A DNA stretch of 47,500 nucleotides from NCBI RefSeq assembly GCF_000702605.1, contig NZ_JNIR01000001.1, positions 1 to 47,500 of the forward strand. The letters are read 5' to 3'. Numbering within the stretch: the stretch's first letter is position 1; each line of letters opens with the position of its first letter. The notes beneath the pieces are model-generated. The model made no database searches. It worked only from the letters and a program-made list of their open reading frames with translations, and was not told the origin of the DNA. The translations under genes and the position numbers were made by a program. Positions 17,224 through 25,708 of the stretch are shown in pieces. The DNA is from Exiguobacterium acetylicum DSM 20416 (GTDB lineage: Bacteria > Bacillota > Bacilli > Exiguobacteriales > Exiguobacteriaceae).

Positions 17224-18246
17224 GTGATTCGACAAGCCGTTTTGCAATACATACATGAGGAACATGCGCTCGATCAACTCGAGCAAATCATAGGTAACCG
17301 ATCAGCAGTCCTGATTCATGGACGTCAAGCCTATGAAGCAGCAGCATTTGCTTTACCTGATGTCCCGCGCTTTTTATTTGAAGGTCATTGTACAGATCGA
17401 CAGGTGGAAGCCTTGAAACTGTCATGCGCTCCATACGATGTGATTCTCGCTCTCGGAGGAGGAAGTGTCATCGATACGGCAAAACAGGTCGCGTTTCAAT
17501 TGCAACTTCCGGTTATCGTCATTCCGACAATCGTCTCGAACTGTGCTCCTTGGACGCCGCTCAGTGTTATGTATAACGAAGAGGGACAGTACATCCGATT
17601 TGATACGTTCCCCGTCGTGATTGAAGCTCTTTTACTCGATCATCGGATTATCGCCGCCAGTCCGTATGATTATTTCGTAGCGGGACTCGTCGATACGCTA
17701 GCGAAGTGGTATGAAGCACGTGCCTTAAGCGGATCATCGGCTGAAGATCCCGTCATTGAGATGGCACTTCGGACAGCTGAACGTTGTAAGGATCTCATCC
17801 TGTCGACGAATGTGACGGAAATGCGCTTTCGTAAGTATCCAGTTGAAATTCAATATCTCGTCGAAACCGTCATTCCGTTAGCTGGAAGTATCGGCGGTTT
17901 TGGTGACGCGGCGACGCGCGGTGCAATCGGACACGCAGTGCATAACGCGTTATCTCCTCATCCAGAAACGCATACGTTTTTACACGGGAGTAAGGTCGGG
18001 TATGGACTACTCGTTCAGGAGAAGTTACTCGGACATGATGATTATGAAGAGTTGCGTGACTATCTTCTTGCACAAGAGCAGCCGACGACGCTCGCAGACT
18101 TCGCATTATCGCTCGATGTCGTCGAAACACTTGCTTTACGGACATCGAAAGAGGAACTGTGTCGTCTGTTGCGTCCGATCGTGTCAGTGGAACAACTCGT
18201 CGATGCTATCATACGGAACGAGACGGTTTCCGTTTCGACGACTTAA
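17224..18246 (+). CDS. iron-type (group III) alcohol dehydrogenase / glycerol dehydrogenase-like
   Basis: This is a 340-residue NAD(P)-dependent dehydrogenase. The N-terminal domain has the nucleotide-binding loop LALGGGSVIDTAKQVA and VIVIPTIVSNCAPWTPLSV; the C-terminal helical domain carries metal-ligand positions (Asp in AGLVDTLAKWYEA, His in AIGHAVHNAL and HTFLHGSKVGYG). It is closest by eye to the glycerol dehydrogenase/HcxA (YbdH) branch rather than long-chain Fe-ADHs. TTAGGAGG precedes the start, a GTG at 17224. The N terminus is slightly shorter than GldA. Substrate unassigned. Confidence 0.78.
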   Translation: MIRQAVLQYIHEEHALDQLEQIIGNRSAVLIHGRQAYEAAAFALPDVPRFLFEGHCTDRQVEALKLSCAPYDVILALGGGSVIDTAKQVAFQLQLPVIVIPTIVSNCAPWTPLSVMYNEEGQYIRFDTFPVVIEALLLDHRIIAASPYDYFVAGLVDTLAKWYEARALSGSSAEDPVIEMALRTAERCKDLILSTNVTEMRFRKYPVEIQYLVETVIPLAGSIGGFGDAATRGAIGHAVHNALSPHPETHTFLHGSKVGYGLLVQEKLLGHDDYEELRDYLLAQEQPTTLADFALSLDVVETLALRTSKEELCRLLRPIVSVEQLVDAIIRNETVSVSTT

Positions 18247-18249
18247 AAT

Positions 18250-18296
18250 AAAAATACGCACATGTGCCGAATCAGACGGTCCATGTGCGTATTTTT
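18250..18296. terminator. bidirectional terminator
   Basis: AAATACGCACATG / CATGTGCGTATTT stem flanked by A and T runs lies between the convergent dehydrogenase and EAL genes. Confidence 0.88.
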
Positions 18297-19257
18297 ATTG
18301 TGCTTTTGCAAAGCGAGCATAAGGAGCAGGACGACCAAGCAAGTATCCCTGACCGAGATCAAAGCCGAGTTCGCGGCAAAGATCGAGTTCTTCTTGCCGT
18401 TCGATGCCTTCCGCTAAGATTTGAATCCCCATTTCACGCGTCAGATGACGGGCTTTGCGTAAAAAGGCTTCTTTTTCTGTATTCGTGTCACAATGATCGA
18501 TGAACGAACGGTCAATTTTAATATAGTCTGGTTGAAGCAAGGACAGCATATCAAGCGTCGAGAAACCAGCACCGACATCATCCAGTGCTACTTGGATGCC
18601 TTGTTTTTTATACTGTTCAAAGACGTGTTTCAAATGATTGACGTCTTCGATTTTTTCCGTCTCGACGACTTCGAAAACAAGTCGGCTTGGATCAACTTGA
18701 TAACGGTCGACGATTTCAAACGTATGACGCAGGCAATACTCCGGATTATAGATCGTCGAAGGGAGAAAGTTGATGAACGTTTTTGTTGTGCCACCGATAT
18801 GATGCGTCGCACGGATGGCTTCTTCACGCGCCCGCTGATCAAGACGGGAATGAAGTCCCATCTTCGAGGCCGTCGAAAACAAGACACCAGGCGAGATAGG
18901 CGTGTTATCATCTGCTGCTCGCAATAAGGCTTCGTTCGCGACGAGCACGTTGCGCTGGATATCATAAATCGGTTGTAGATGGCTCGTCATGACCCCATGC
19001 TGGATGAAATCGATCGCTGACCGATGCTTCAGTTGTTCTAGAAGTGCTGAAGCTAGGATGGGTGCTGTCACGTAACGTGATTGTGTGGCGCGACACGAGA
19101 CCGGATAATCCGCTACACGTAAGAGTGATGTCAATAACTGTTCGAGCTGTTCGAACGATTGATAGGAATAGATTTCTGGCGTTGGTGATTGAATATGGAG
19201 TGCTCCCGCTTCAACAAAACGGATTGATGTCGTACATTCGGCGCAAGGATGCCACAT
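18295..19257 (-). CDS. EAL-domain cyclic-di-GMP phosphodiesterase
   Basis: This is a protein of about 320 residues that should hydrolyse c-di-GMP. Catalytic signature residues are all present: EALLR (EAL motif variant), INFLPSTIYNP (Asn ligand), FEVVETEKIED (Glu), ALDDVGAGFSTLD (DDFG position as DDVG), DYIKIDRSFID (Lys), ILAEGIERQEEL (Glu) and LGQGYLLGRP (Gln). There is no GGDEF domain. A short N-terminal region starts with MWHPCAEC, a Cys-x-x-Cys that may bind metal. ATG at 19257 is chosen because GAGAGGTGG lies ten bases upstream; an upstream TTG at 19278 overlaps that site. Confidence 0.85.
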   Translation of the reverse strand: MWHPCAECTTSIRFVEAGALHIQSPTPEIYSYQSFEQLEQLLTSLLRVADYPVSCRATQSRYVTAPILASALLEQLKHRSAIDFIQHGVMTSHLQPIYDIQRNVLVANEALLRAADDNTPISPGVLFSTASKMGLHSRLDQRAREEAIRATHHIGGTTKTFINFLPSTIYNPEYCLRHTFEIVDRYQVDPSRLVFEVVETEKIEDVNHLKHVFEQYKKQGIQVALDDVGAGFSTLDMLSLLQPDYIKIDRSFIDHCDTNTEKEAFLRKARHLTREMGIQILAEGIERQEELDLCRELGFDLGQGYLLGRPAPYARFAKAQ

Positions 19258-19373
19258 AAAGGGATGTCCACCTCTCAATACATCGAAAAAAGATGTATTT
19301 ATTAAATTGGTTAAATTCTTTACCCTAAGAGAAAAAGAAATTAAACCTATTCTTCATAATCATTGACCTCATA

Positions 19374-19422
19374 CAAAAAAAGAGAAGGGACGACGGACAC
19401 ATTTCCGTACGTTCTCTTCTCT
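19374..19422 (-). terminator. terminator of the DUF1294/LemA group
   Basis: Minus strand AGAGAAGAGAAC stem with an inner GGA/TCC, closing on CCTTCTCT, is followed by seven Ts. Confidence 0.7.
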
Positions 19423-19437
19423 ATCGGTTACATTCTT

Positions 19438-19701
19438 TTATTGTGAAGTGTAAACAAACCAGAAAGCGAGATGCAAGATAGCGGCTATTGGAACGAGCCA
19501 TTGGAACTTCGCTTTCCGTGTCTTGTGCCGAACTGTGTACATACCAATCCAAGAACCGAGCGCACCACCGAGGAAAGCAATCGTCAATAGTGTCGCTTCG
19601 GGTGTTCGGTAAGCATGTTGCCGCGCCCGACGTTTATCCTGCCACATCGAGACAAATCCGATGAGTGTCAGGAGGAGGTAATACCCTAAGATGATCCTCA
19701 T
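19438..19701 (-). CDS. DUF1294 small membrane protein (YsdA-like)
   Basis: This 87-residue protein has hydrophobic segments at each end and the characteristic DUF1294 core: YYLLLTLIGFVSMWQDKRRARQ, TPEATLLTIAFLGGALGSWIGMYTVRHKTRKAKF. The start at 19701 has GGAG nine bases upstream; a longer reading of the frame runs into the upstream gene and is spurious. It follows the TPM-domain gene by 17 bases, so probably the third gene of the lemA operon. Function unknown. Confidence 0.8.
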   Translation of the reverse strand: MRIILGYYLLLTLIGFVSMWQDKRRARQHAYRTPEATLLTIAFLGGALGSWIGMYTVRHKTRKAKFQWLVPIAAILHLAFWFVYTSQ

Positions 19702-19718
19702 GAAAAATGACTCCTTTT

Positions 19719-20456
19719 CTAACGTTCGGCGCCACCACCGCCGGAACTTCCGCCACCACCGCGACTGCCACCATTTCCACCGCCACCACGCATGATCGCG
19801 GAGAAGATGTTCAAAATTGCAAAGAAGAACATACCACCGGTGAACTTCATATCGAGGAACAATAAGATCAGTAATCCAGCACCGATCAGAATCTTCGTCC
19901 AAAGTGGAAGTCCGTCGTCATTTTGTGTTTTCGGAGGATCCTGTGATTCAAGTGACTGATCCTTTGAAATGACACTGACGACCGCTTTATACGTTTCGGA
20001 CGCTGCTTTTCCATACTCACCGTTTTCCTTGTAAGGAACCGCATATTGATCGAGGATACGTCCGGCTGTGATGTCTGTCAGAATCCCTTCAAGTTTATAA
20101 CCGACCTCGATCCGGAATTGGTGATCCTTTTCATTCGGAGCGACGACGACAAGAACACCATTGTCTTTTCCTTCTTGACTGATGCCTTGGCGCCGAAACG
20201 TTTCATTGGCGTAAGAGCTTAAATCCTGTCCCTTTAGATCGGGAACCGTCTTGAGGACGACTTGTGCCGTCGTATATTGTTCGAGTTCTTGACCGAGTTG
20301 CGCGAGTTCGGCTTCTTCCGAAGGGGTGAGCAGCTGAGCATCATCCTGAATGAAGAACGTTGCTCCCGTTCGTTCTGAAACGGCACTAGATGTCGGAACG
20401 AAGAGGAAGAAGACGAGGAACGCGCTCAATAGAAGTCGCGTCCACCGCCGAATCAT
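19719..20456 (-). CDS. TPM-domain membrane protein (YgcG family)
   Basis: This 245-residue protein has an N-terminal signal/anchor (MIRRWTRLLLSAFLVFF), an extracytoplasmic TPM domain (about residues 30-165: FFIQDDAQLLTPSEEAELAQL, GVLVVVAPNEKDHQFRIEVGY), a second membrane segment near 185-200 and a Gly/Ser-rich C-terminal tail typical of the family. It overlaps the lemA stop by four bases. LemA-TPM pairs are widespread and are linked to envelope stress and membrane protein quality, but no enzyme activity is established here. Confidence 0.83.
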   Translation of the reverse strand: MIRRWTRLLLSAFLVFFLFVPTSSAVSERTGATFFIQDDAQLLTPSEEAELAQLGQELEQYTTAQVVLKTVPDLKGQDLSSYANETFRRQGISQEGKDNGVLVVVAPNEKDHQFRIEVGYKLEGILTDITAGRILDQYAVPYKENGEYGKAASETYKAVVSVISKDQSLESQDPPKTQNDDGLPLWTKILIGAGLLILLFLDMKFTGGMFFFAILNIFSAIMRGGGGNGGSRGGGGSSGGGGAER

Positions 20457-21046
20457 TTCGAATCACTGTTAAAGTCGACAGTCGGATTTTCTCGGTCGCT
20501 GTCTGAAATCTCGTAATATGGTTTTTTCTCGAATCCGAAGGCGGATGCGTAGAGTGCCGTTGGGAAGCTCCGACGTTTTTTGTTATAAAGCGTCACGGCA
20601 TCGTTGTAATCCTTGCGAGCGATCCCAAGACGATTTTCTGTTCCTTCCAGCGTGTCCATCAAGGATTGGAATCGTTCGCTTGATTTTAGTTCTGGATAAG
20701 TCGTCTGCAAGGCAATCAATCCGCGAAGCGAAGACGTGACTTGTTGGTCGGCTTCAATCCGCTGCTCGGTTGACGCAGCGCGCGCAAGACCAGCTTGAGC
20801 TTCAGCGACTTTTCCGTAGACTTTTTCTTCTTGACCTGCGACACCTTTGACGGTTTCGACGAGGTTCGGAATTAAATCCGCACGACGCTTGATCTGGTTA
20901 TCGACTTGCGACCATTTATTCGATACATCTTCTTCTACATTGACGAGGCTGTTGTATTGTCCGATTGCTAAAAAGGCAATCACGACGACGACAACGACTC
21001 CGATGATTAATGGGAGTTTTGATCGACTCCGACTTCTGCGTGCCAT
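20453..21046 (-). CDS. lemA: LemA family protein
   Basis: This is a 197-residue LemA protein: a basic N terminus, one transmembrane helix (about 11-28: LPLIIGVVVVVVIAFLA), then a four-helix-bundle domain with the family core YNSLVNVEEDVSNKWSQVD, NQIKRRADLIPNLVETVKG and the ending YNKKRRSFPTALYA..FGFEKKPYYE. It is the first gene of a lemA-TPM-DUF1294 operon, with GGAGTG upstream of the ATG. Cellular role poorly defined; membrane association is expected. Confidence 0.9.
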   Translation of the reverse strand: MARRSRSRSKLPLIIGVVVVVVIAFLAIGQYNSLVNVEEDVSNKWSQVDNQIKRRADLIPNLVETVKGVAGQEEKVYGKVAEAQAGLARAASTEQRIEADQQVTSSLRGLIALQTTYPELKSSERFQSLMDTLEGTENRLGIARKDYNDAVTLYNKKRRSFPTALYASAFGFEKKPYYEISDSDRENPTVDFNSDSK

Positions 21047-21109
21047 ATGGCGTTCACTCCTTTAAGTATGTCTCATCCCTATATACCCTTAACCGAGTGA
21101 ATTAGTTTC

Positions 21110-21148
21110 AAAAAAATAAAAAACCGTCAGCTAAAATAGCTAACGGTT
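21110..21148 (-). terminator. uppP terminator
   Basis: AACCGTTAGCTA / TAGCTGACGGTT with a TTT loop is followed by T6 on the minus strand, immediately after the uppP stop. Confidence 0.88.
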
Positions 21149-21153
21149 AGGAC

Positions 21154-21990
21154 TTACATGTAGACGATGACAGCTAATACGGCTGCCAAGACGAGACGAT
21201 AGATCGCGAACGGAATGAGTTTGATCTTGTTGATCAGCTTCAGGAAGAAGCGAATCGATAAGAGGGCAAACACGAACGACGCAACGAAACCGACGGCATA
21301 GAAACCGAAGTCGCCTGGATTAATATTATCCCAGTTCTTGACGAGTGAGAGGAAACTAGCACCGAACATGATCGGTACGGCCATGATGAACGTAAAGTCA
21401 GCTGCCGTCCGGTGATTCATCCCGAGGAAGACCCCTCCGGAAATCGTTGAACCGGAGCGGGAGAAGCCAGGCCAAAGTGAAATACATTGGAACAGACCGA
21501 CGAGTGCTGCTTGGCGATATGTAATCTGATCAAGCGATGTTGTTTTCGGTTCCTTTGGTCCGAGTTTATCGGCTGCGATCATTAAGAGGGCACCGACAGC
21601 AAGACCGATGATGACCGTTTCAATCGAGAAGAGGTTCTCATCGATGAAGTCTTCGAATAACAACCCGAGAACCGCAGCTGGTAGAAGACCGATCAAGACG
21701 TGACGTAGCTTTAACTTGTGTGTCCCTGATGCGTCGTGTTCTCCTTCGATTTTATATAAACCGATCAGGCTAAAGAGGCGTTTCCAAAAGACGACAATGA
21801 CCGCAAGAATCGATCCGAGCTGGATGACGATCTTAAAGGTGTTTGCGGAATATTTACCGAGAAATTCCGTTGTTTGTAACCACATGTCATCAACGATGAT
21901 CATATGACCTGTGGAAGAGACTGGTGCAAATTCCGTCATCCCTTCGACGAAACCGAGCAAGAGCGCTTTTAAAAGTTCAATGATTGTCAT
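21154..21990 (-). CDS. uppP: undecaprenyl-diphosphatase UppP (BacA family)
   Basis: This 278-residue polytopic membrane phosphatase recycles undecaprenyl pyrophosphate for peptidoglycan synthesis; overproduction gives bacitracin resistance in other species. Active-site segments are clear: LGFVEGMTEFAPVSSTGHMIIVDDM (Glu-rich motif plus Ser/His) and the phosphate-binding WPGFSRSGSTISGG. About eight hydrophobic helices. GGAG lies upstream of the ATG. Monocistronic, with its own terminator. Confidence 0.93.
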   Translation of the reverse strand: MTIIELLKALLLGFVEGMTEFAPVSSTGHMIIVDDMWLQTTEFLGKYSANTFKIVIQLGSILAVIVVFWKRLFSLIGLYKIEGEHDASGTHKLKLRHVLIGLLPAAVLGLLFEDFIDENLFSIETVIIGLAVGALLMIAADKLGPKEPKTTSLDQITYRQAALVGLFQCISLWPGFSRSGSTISGGVFLGMNHRTAADFTFIMAVPIMFGASFLSLVKNWDNINPGDFGFYAVGFVASFVFALLSIRFFLKLINKIKLIPFAIYRLVLAAVLAVIVYM

Positions 21991-22296
21991 GGTAATCTCC
22001 TTCTATATGATGTGCTATGTAAAAACATATCATGTTTTATTCTTGTGAGATAGAACTAATTGGAATATCGGGCGCAGGTCTGAGAGACGATTGGATGTGT
22101 AAGACGCGTTGTACGATTTAAATTCGTTTGGATAAGATAATACATGGATTTAGATATCATCGGATAGATCAGGAAATTCGATCATTTCCATTCATACTAA
22201 AACAGTATGAAAGAAAAGGAAATCTTTCTGTTAGGACACAAGGTCAGAAAAACTTCAAATCGATTGGTTTCACTGGAATATGCCTGGATCTACAAA
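21991..22296. other. intergenic region, no feature recognised
   Basis: This stretch separates the start of uppP from the ZIP gene terminator. It is somewhat AT-rich. A TTG-initiated open frame on the plus strand (22128-22379) has no ribosome binding site, no recognisable domain and runs through the ZIP terminator, so I do not call it. The uppP promoter must lie here but no convincing box stands out. Confidence 0.4.
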
Positions 22297-22338
22297 AAGA
22301 AAAACGAGCAGGAGACGGTATCGTCCACTACTCGTTTT
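22297..22338 (-). terminator. ZIP transporter gene terminator
   Basis: Minus strand ACGAGTAG / CTGCTCGT hairpin is followed by T5, directly past the stop. Confidence 0.7.
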
Positions 22339-22347
22339 GCAACAGGC

Positions 22348-23160
22348 TCATCCTAAAGCGACGTCAAGAATCATCATGACAGTAAAACCGACCATCAGAC
22401 CAAGTGTTGCTAAATCGGATCCGTTCTCTGCTTGTGATTCCGGAATCAATTCTTCGACGACGACGAAAATCATCGCACCAGCGGCGAAGGATAACGCATA
22501 CGGTAGAAGCGGTTGAACGAAGAAGACGGCAGCCGCTCCAACCATCGCGGCAATCGGTTCGACGATCGCTGACAATTGACCGTAATGAAAGGCGCGCCGG
22601 CGCGACATCCCTTCACCGCGTAATGGGATCGATAGGGCAGCTCCCTCCGGCATGTTCTGAATGCCAATACCGAGTGCGAGGGTCAAGGCACCGGCGACGG
22701 TCGCCCCGTCCATGTTCAAGGCGGCGGCACCGAAAGCGACACCAATCGCAAGACCTTCGGGAATGTTGTGCAACGTGATCGCAAGAAACAGCAACGTCGT
22801 TTTCTTGAGTCCTGTCGAAGGACCTTCCGCTGTCTCGAGTGGTGCGGATAAGTGCAAATGCGGTGTAACGAAGTCGAGGAGACGGACGAAAAATCCACCG
22901 GCGAGAAAACCGATGGCGGCAGGAATCCAAGCGATTCCACCATCCTGCTCCGTGAACTCGATCGCAGGAGCAAGCAGCGACCAAAATGACGCGGCAATCA
23001 TGACGCCAGCAGCAAAACCGAGCATCATGTTCATGACGCGTTTTTCAATCGTCGTAAAGACAAAGACGAGTGCCGCACCAAGTGCGGTTAACCCCCACGT
23101 CATCATTCCGGCAAGCAATGCTTGCACGACGACGGGGAGGGAAGTAAACCAATCCAACAT
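22348..23160 (-). CDS. ZIP family divalent metal transporter (ZupT/GufA type)
   Basis: This is a 270-residue ZIP-family carrier with eight hydrophobic segments. The metal-binding signature of helices 4 and 5 is present: TLHNIPEGLAIGVAFG and GIQNMPEGAALSIPL. Helix 6 has AIVEPIAAM. ATG at 23160 follows AAGGAA by six bases; an upstream in-frame start at 23199 lacks a site. It probably imports Zn, Fe or Mn; no Zur or Fur box is obvious nearby. It lies about 50 bases after the YolD gene and may share its transcript. Confidence 0.85.
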   Translation of the reverse strand: MLDWFTSLPVVVQALLAGMMTWGLTALGAALVFVFTTIEKRVMNMMLGFAAGVMIAASFWSLLAPAIEFTEQDGGIAWIPAAIGFLAGGFFVRLLDFVTPHLHLSAPLETAEGPSTGLKKTTLLFLAITLHNIPEGLAIGVAFGAAALNMDGATVAGALTLALGIGIQNMPEGAALSIPLRGEGMSRRRAFHYGQLSAIVEPIAAMVGAAAVFFVQPLLPYALSFAAGAMIFVVVEELIPESQAENGSDLATLGLMVGFTVMMILDVALG

Positions 23161-23211
23161 GACTATTCCTTCTTTCCGGGCACGATTTAAAGCATCCATC
23201 TGTATCAGAGC

Positions 23212-23541
23212 TTACCCGTTTTCGATCCGGACGATTCGTGTGAAGGGAATTTCAATGACTTCACGTCCGCGCAGAAAGAGAACGGAACGTTCGGGTGCTA
23301 GTCGTTCCACAAAACCGACGACCGTCACGTAGCTACTTTCCTTATAATACGTGATTTCAAGTTCGTTTCCTTCTATTAAAGCTTCTTGAAGCAGAAAGTG
23401 CCATGATTCTTGCAGCTGTTCATCAATTTCAGGCAAGTCGAGCTGATGCATCTGGACATAGTATTCCCGTAGCAATTGCAAATGTTCCGGCATGAGAAAA
23501 GGAATCCATTTTAAATTTCCCCGATCACGATACGCTGTCAT
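23212..23541 (-). CDS. YolD-like protein
   Basis: This 109-residue protein matches the YolD family: N-terminal YRDRGNLKWIPFLMPEH, helical middle and closing beta segment VTVVGFVERLAPERSVLFLRG. GGGAGGTG lies upstream of the ATG, and the first codons overlap the end of the Y-family polymerase gene by 17 bases. YolD proteins are regularly encoded next to such polymerases in Bacillales and are thought to help or regulate them in the SOS response; mechanism not known. Confidence 0.85.
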   Translation of the reverse strand: MTAYRDRGNLKWIPFLMPEHLQLLREYYVQMHQLDLPEIDEQLQESWHFLLQEALIEGNELEITYYKESSYVTVVGFVERLAPERSVLFLRGREVIEIPFTRIVRIENG

Positions 23542-24847
23542 GAAGATCACCTCCCGGATGACCGCCGACGAAACGAAGGCGACGTTTGGCGACACTCGTA
23601 TCAAGAAACGAGACAGCGAGGCGAATCGTCCCTTTTCCATAGCGAAGATTGACGACATCCATTGCTTTTAATAAACGTCGCCGTTTCCAGAGTCGCGTAT
23701 TATCCTCGAACAAAGACAACTGTAAGGTGCCTTGATCGGCAGTCAAATGTCCCACTGCGACGGATAAAAAACGAACAGGTTCTCCGTCGAGCCAATTCGG
23801 TTCGAATAATTGTAAGACGTGACGCAGAATGATTCGTTCATCGGATGTCGGATAAGGCAACCGCACTTGACGGGAGAAACCACTTCGGACGACGTTTCGA
23901 GAATAGCGGACGCCGATGTGAACGGTCCAGCCGACTTGATTCGAAAAGCGACAACGTGCGGCAACATCCTGCACGAGTTCATTGAGCACATTCCGAATGC
24001 GTTCGAACTGATAATAGTCCTGCATTAAGGTCACACCGTGTCCGATCGTCCGTTGAGGGGCTTTCTCGAACAGATGACGAGGCGCAAGAAGTGTCGGTGA
24101 CGCGTCAAGACCCCAAGCGTGGTGCCATAGTTCGGCACCGATGACACCGAATCGTTCGTGCAACTCTTCGACAGGGCGCATGGCAAGATCACCGATTGTT
24201 TCAATCCCCATCATCTGCAGATGTTGTTCCATACGGTGTCCGACCCCCCACATCTTCCGAATCGGAAAATCATGAAGACGTCGTGCGACGTCGGCATATC
24301 CACATCGCGCGATGCCTTCTTTTTTCCCGATTAAATCAAGGGTCAGTTTCGCGATGACGTTATTTGGACCAATCCCGATCCGGACGTGGATGCCGGTCTG
24401 TTTCAGGATCGCTTCTTTAATTTTGAGGGCAGCTTGCAGGTCGGAACCAAATAGGGGATCGGTTCCGGTCATGTCAATGAAGCTTTCGTCAATCGAATAG
24501 ACGCGGATCGCTTCAGGTGGGGCGAATTGGTGCAGGACATCAAGGACACGAATTGACGTCTTCATATAAGCGAGCATGCGTGGTTCGACAAGTTGAATCG
24601 TGCGACGAACAGCGTATGGCAATTGCTCGATTTCATATAGTCGACCGGCTGTCTTGATTCCTAGTGCTTTTAAGGCAGGGGTGGCAGCGAGAATGACGGA
24701 TCCGCTTCGTTTTAAATCGGAGACGACCGCTAGGCGTGTCGTCAAGGGAGGGAGATTGCGATACTGGCATTCACAGCTGGCGTAGAAGGACACACTGTCG
24801 ACGCAAAAAATCCGTTTATCTTGTGGTAAAACGACGGAAGGAAACAT
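23525..24847 (-). CDS. Y-family translesion DNA polymerase (UvrX/YqjW type)
   Basis: This is a 440-residue lesion-bypass polymerase. Catalytic carboxylates are present: Asp17 in FCVDSVSFYASCE and Asp120-Glu121 in VYSIDESFIDMTG. Helix-hairpin-helix region MWGVGHRMEQHLQMMGIETIGDLA follows, then the little-finger domain. The substitution of the usual DMDAFFAS by CVDSVSFYAS is typical of the UvrX/YqjW/UmuC-like branch in Gram-positives. Start ATG 24847 has AAAGGAG eight bases upstream. A LexA box directly upstream and the coupled yolD gene indicate SOS induction. Confidence 0.88.
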   Translation of the reverse strand: MFPSVVLPQDKRIFCVDSVSFYASCECQYRNLPPLTTRLAVVSDLKRSGSVILAATPALKALGIKTAGRLYEIEQLPYAVRRTIQLVEPRMLAYMKTSIRVLDVLHQFAPPEAIRVYSIDESFIDMTGTDPLFGSDLQAALKIKEAILKQTGIHVRIGIGPNNVIAKLTLDLIGKKEGIARCGYADVARRLHDFPIRKMWGVGHRMEQHLQMMGIETIGDLAMRPVEELHERFGVIGAELWHHAWGLDASPTLLAPRHLFEKAPQRTIGHGVTLMQDYYQFERIRNVLNELVQDVAARCRFSNQVGWTVHIGVRYSRNVVRSGFSRQVRLPYPTSDERIILRHVLQLFEPNWLDGEPVRFLSVAVGHLTADQGTLQLSLFEDNTRLWKRRRLLKAMDVVNLRYGKGTIRLAVSFLDTSVAKRRLRFVGGHPGGDLHDSVS

Positions 24848-24869
24848 CTGAATCACTCCTTTACATAAA

Positions 24870-24883
24870 AGAACGTATGTTCT
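24870..24883. promoter_or_regulatory. LexA (DinR) box
   Basis: AGAACGTATGTTCT matches the Gram-positive LexA consensus GAAC-N4-GTTC exactly in its core and lies 23 bases upstream of the Y-family polymerase start. SOS repression of polymerase-yolD is inferred. Confidence 0.8.
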
Positions 24884-25022
24884 TATTTTGGTTTCCTTGA
24901 CTATAGCATGGTCTCAAAGTGTCTCAAAATAAAAACTGTTGGAAAAAGGGGAATTCGAACGATTTTCCCTCATATAAAAGAAGTTTGATACACTAAGGGT
25001 GAGAAAAAAGGGGGAACCTTCA

Positions 25023-25661
25023 TTGAAAGAGACCAATATCCGTTTACCAGAATTACCGAAAACGCTTCAGCTAGAGACCTTCGATCAAGTCGAAATCGAT
25101 GACCCGTATCTGAAAGGAGCGCGTTATGAGAAAGAGTCGATGCCAAGTGAACTGACAGAACGTATCGATGCCTATCAAGTGTGTTTTCAAAATGTCTCGT
25201 TCGCGAATCTCACCTTTGACCGTGGCTCGTTCGAAGATATCCATTTTGAGCAGTGTGACTTAACGGGATGTCACTTCCAAGAAACTCGTTTTCACCGTGT
25301 ATCCTTCGTCGGATGCCGGATGACGGGTGTTCAGTTCGAAGATTGTACGCTGGACCATTTGACGATTCAGGAAGGACTTGCGGATTACGCACAGTTCATT
25401 CGCAGTACGGTCCGTCACCAACACTGGAGCGAAACGACGATGAAAGAAGCGCAGTTCTTCGAAGTGAAACCGACCCAGTGGAAACTCGAAGCGGTCCGGC
25501 TTACCGATAGCCAGTGGATTGAAACACCGTTAAAAGGTCTCGATCTCCGGCAGACGGAACTCTCTGGTATTACGATTGATCCGCGATTTTTACCAGGTGC
25601 CGTCATTACGGAAGAGCAAGCAGTCGCCTTTGCTCGTTTGTTAGGGTTGGTCATTCCATAA
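25023..25661 (+). CDS. pentapeptide-repeat protein
   Basis: This 212-residue protein has a central run of pentapeptide-type repeats (about residues 55-125: FANLTFDRGSFEDIHFEQC, DLTGCHFQETRFHRVSFVGC), which should form a right-handed quadrilateral beta helix, and a second group near the C terminus (LKGLDLRQTELSGITI). The likely start is TTG at 25023, eight bases after AAGGGGG; the GTG at 24999 overlaps that site. Some relatives protect DNA gyrase from quinolones (Qnr type), but repeat number and loops do not let me claim that here. Confidence 0.75.
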   Translation: MKETNIRLPELPKTLQLETFDQVEIDDPYLKGARYEKESMPSELTERIDAYQVCFQNVSFANLTFDRGSFEDIHFEQCDLTGCHFQETRFHRVSFVGCRMTGVQFEDCTLDHLTIQEGLADYAQFIRSTVRHQHWSETTMKEAQFFEVKPTQWKLEAVRLTDSQWIETPLKGLDLRQTELSGITIDPRFLPGAVITEEQAVAFARLLGLVIP

Positions 25662-25700
25662 AAAAGTCTCTTTTCGAAATCCATCGAAAAGAGACTTTTT
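25661..25700. terminator. bidirectional terminator
   Basis: AAAAAGTCTCTTTTCGA / TCGAAAAGAGACTTTTT stem-loop lies between convergent genes. Confidence 0.9.
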
Positions 25701-25708
25701 GTTTGTTC

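Noticed and set aside
19438-19902. 154-codon version of the DUF1294 frame
   Set aside because: The extension is antisense-free but out of frame with the Gly-rich tail of the TPM gene, full of Trp/Arg from Gly codons; the ATG at 19701 has a ribosome site and begins the conserved domain.
22128-22379. 83-codon open frame on the plus strand between uppP and the ZIP gene
   Set aside because: TTG start without a ribosome site, no recognisable domain, and it runs through the ZIP terminator and into the ZIP gene on the other strand.
25023-25661. Qnr-type quinolone resistance protein
   Set aside because: Pentapeptide repeats are irregular and interrupted; the characteristic Qnr loops were not recognised.
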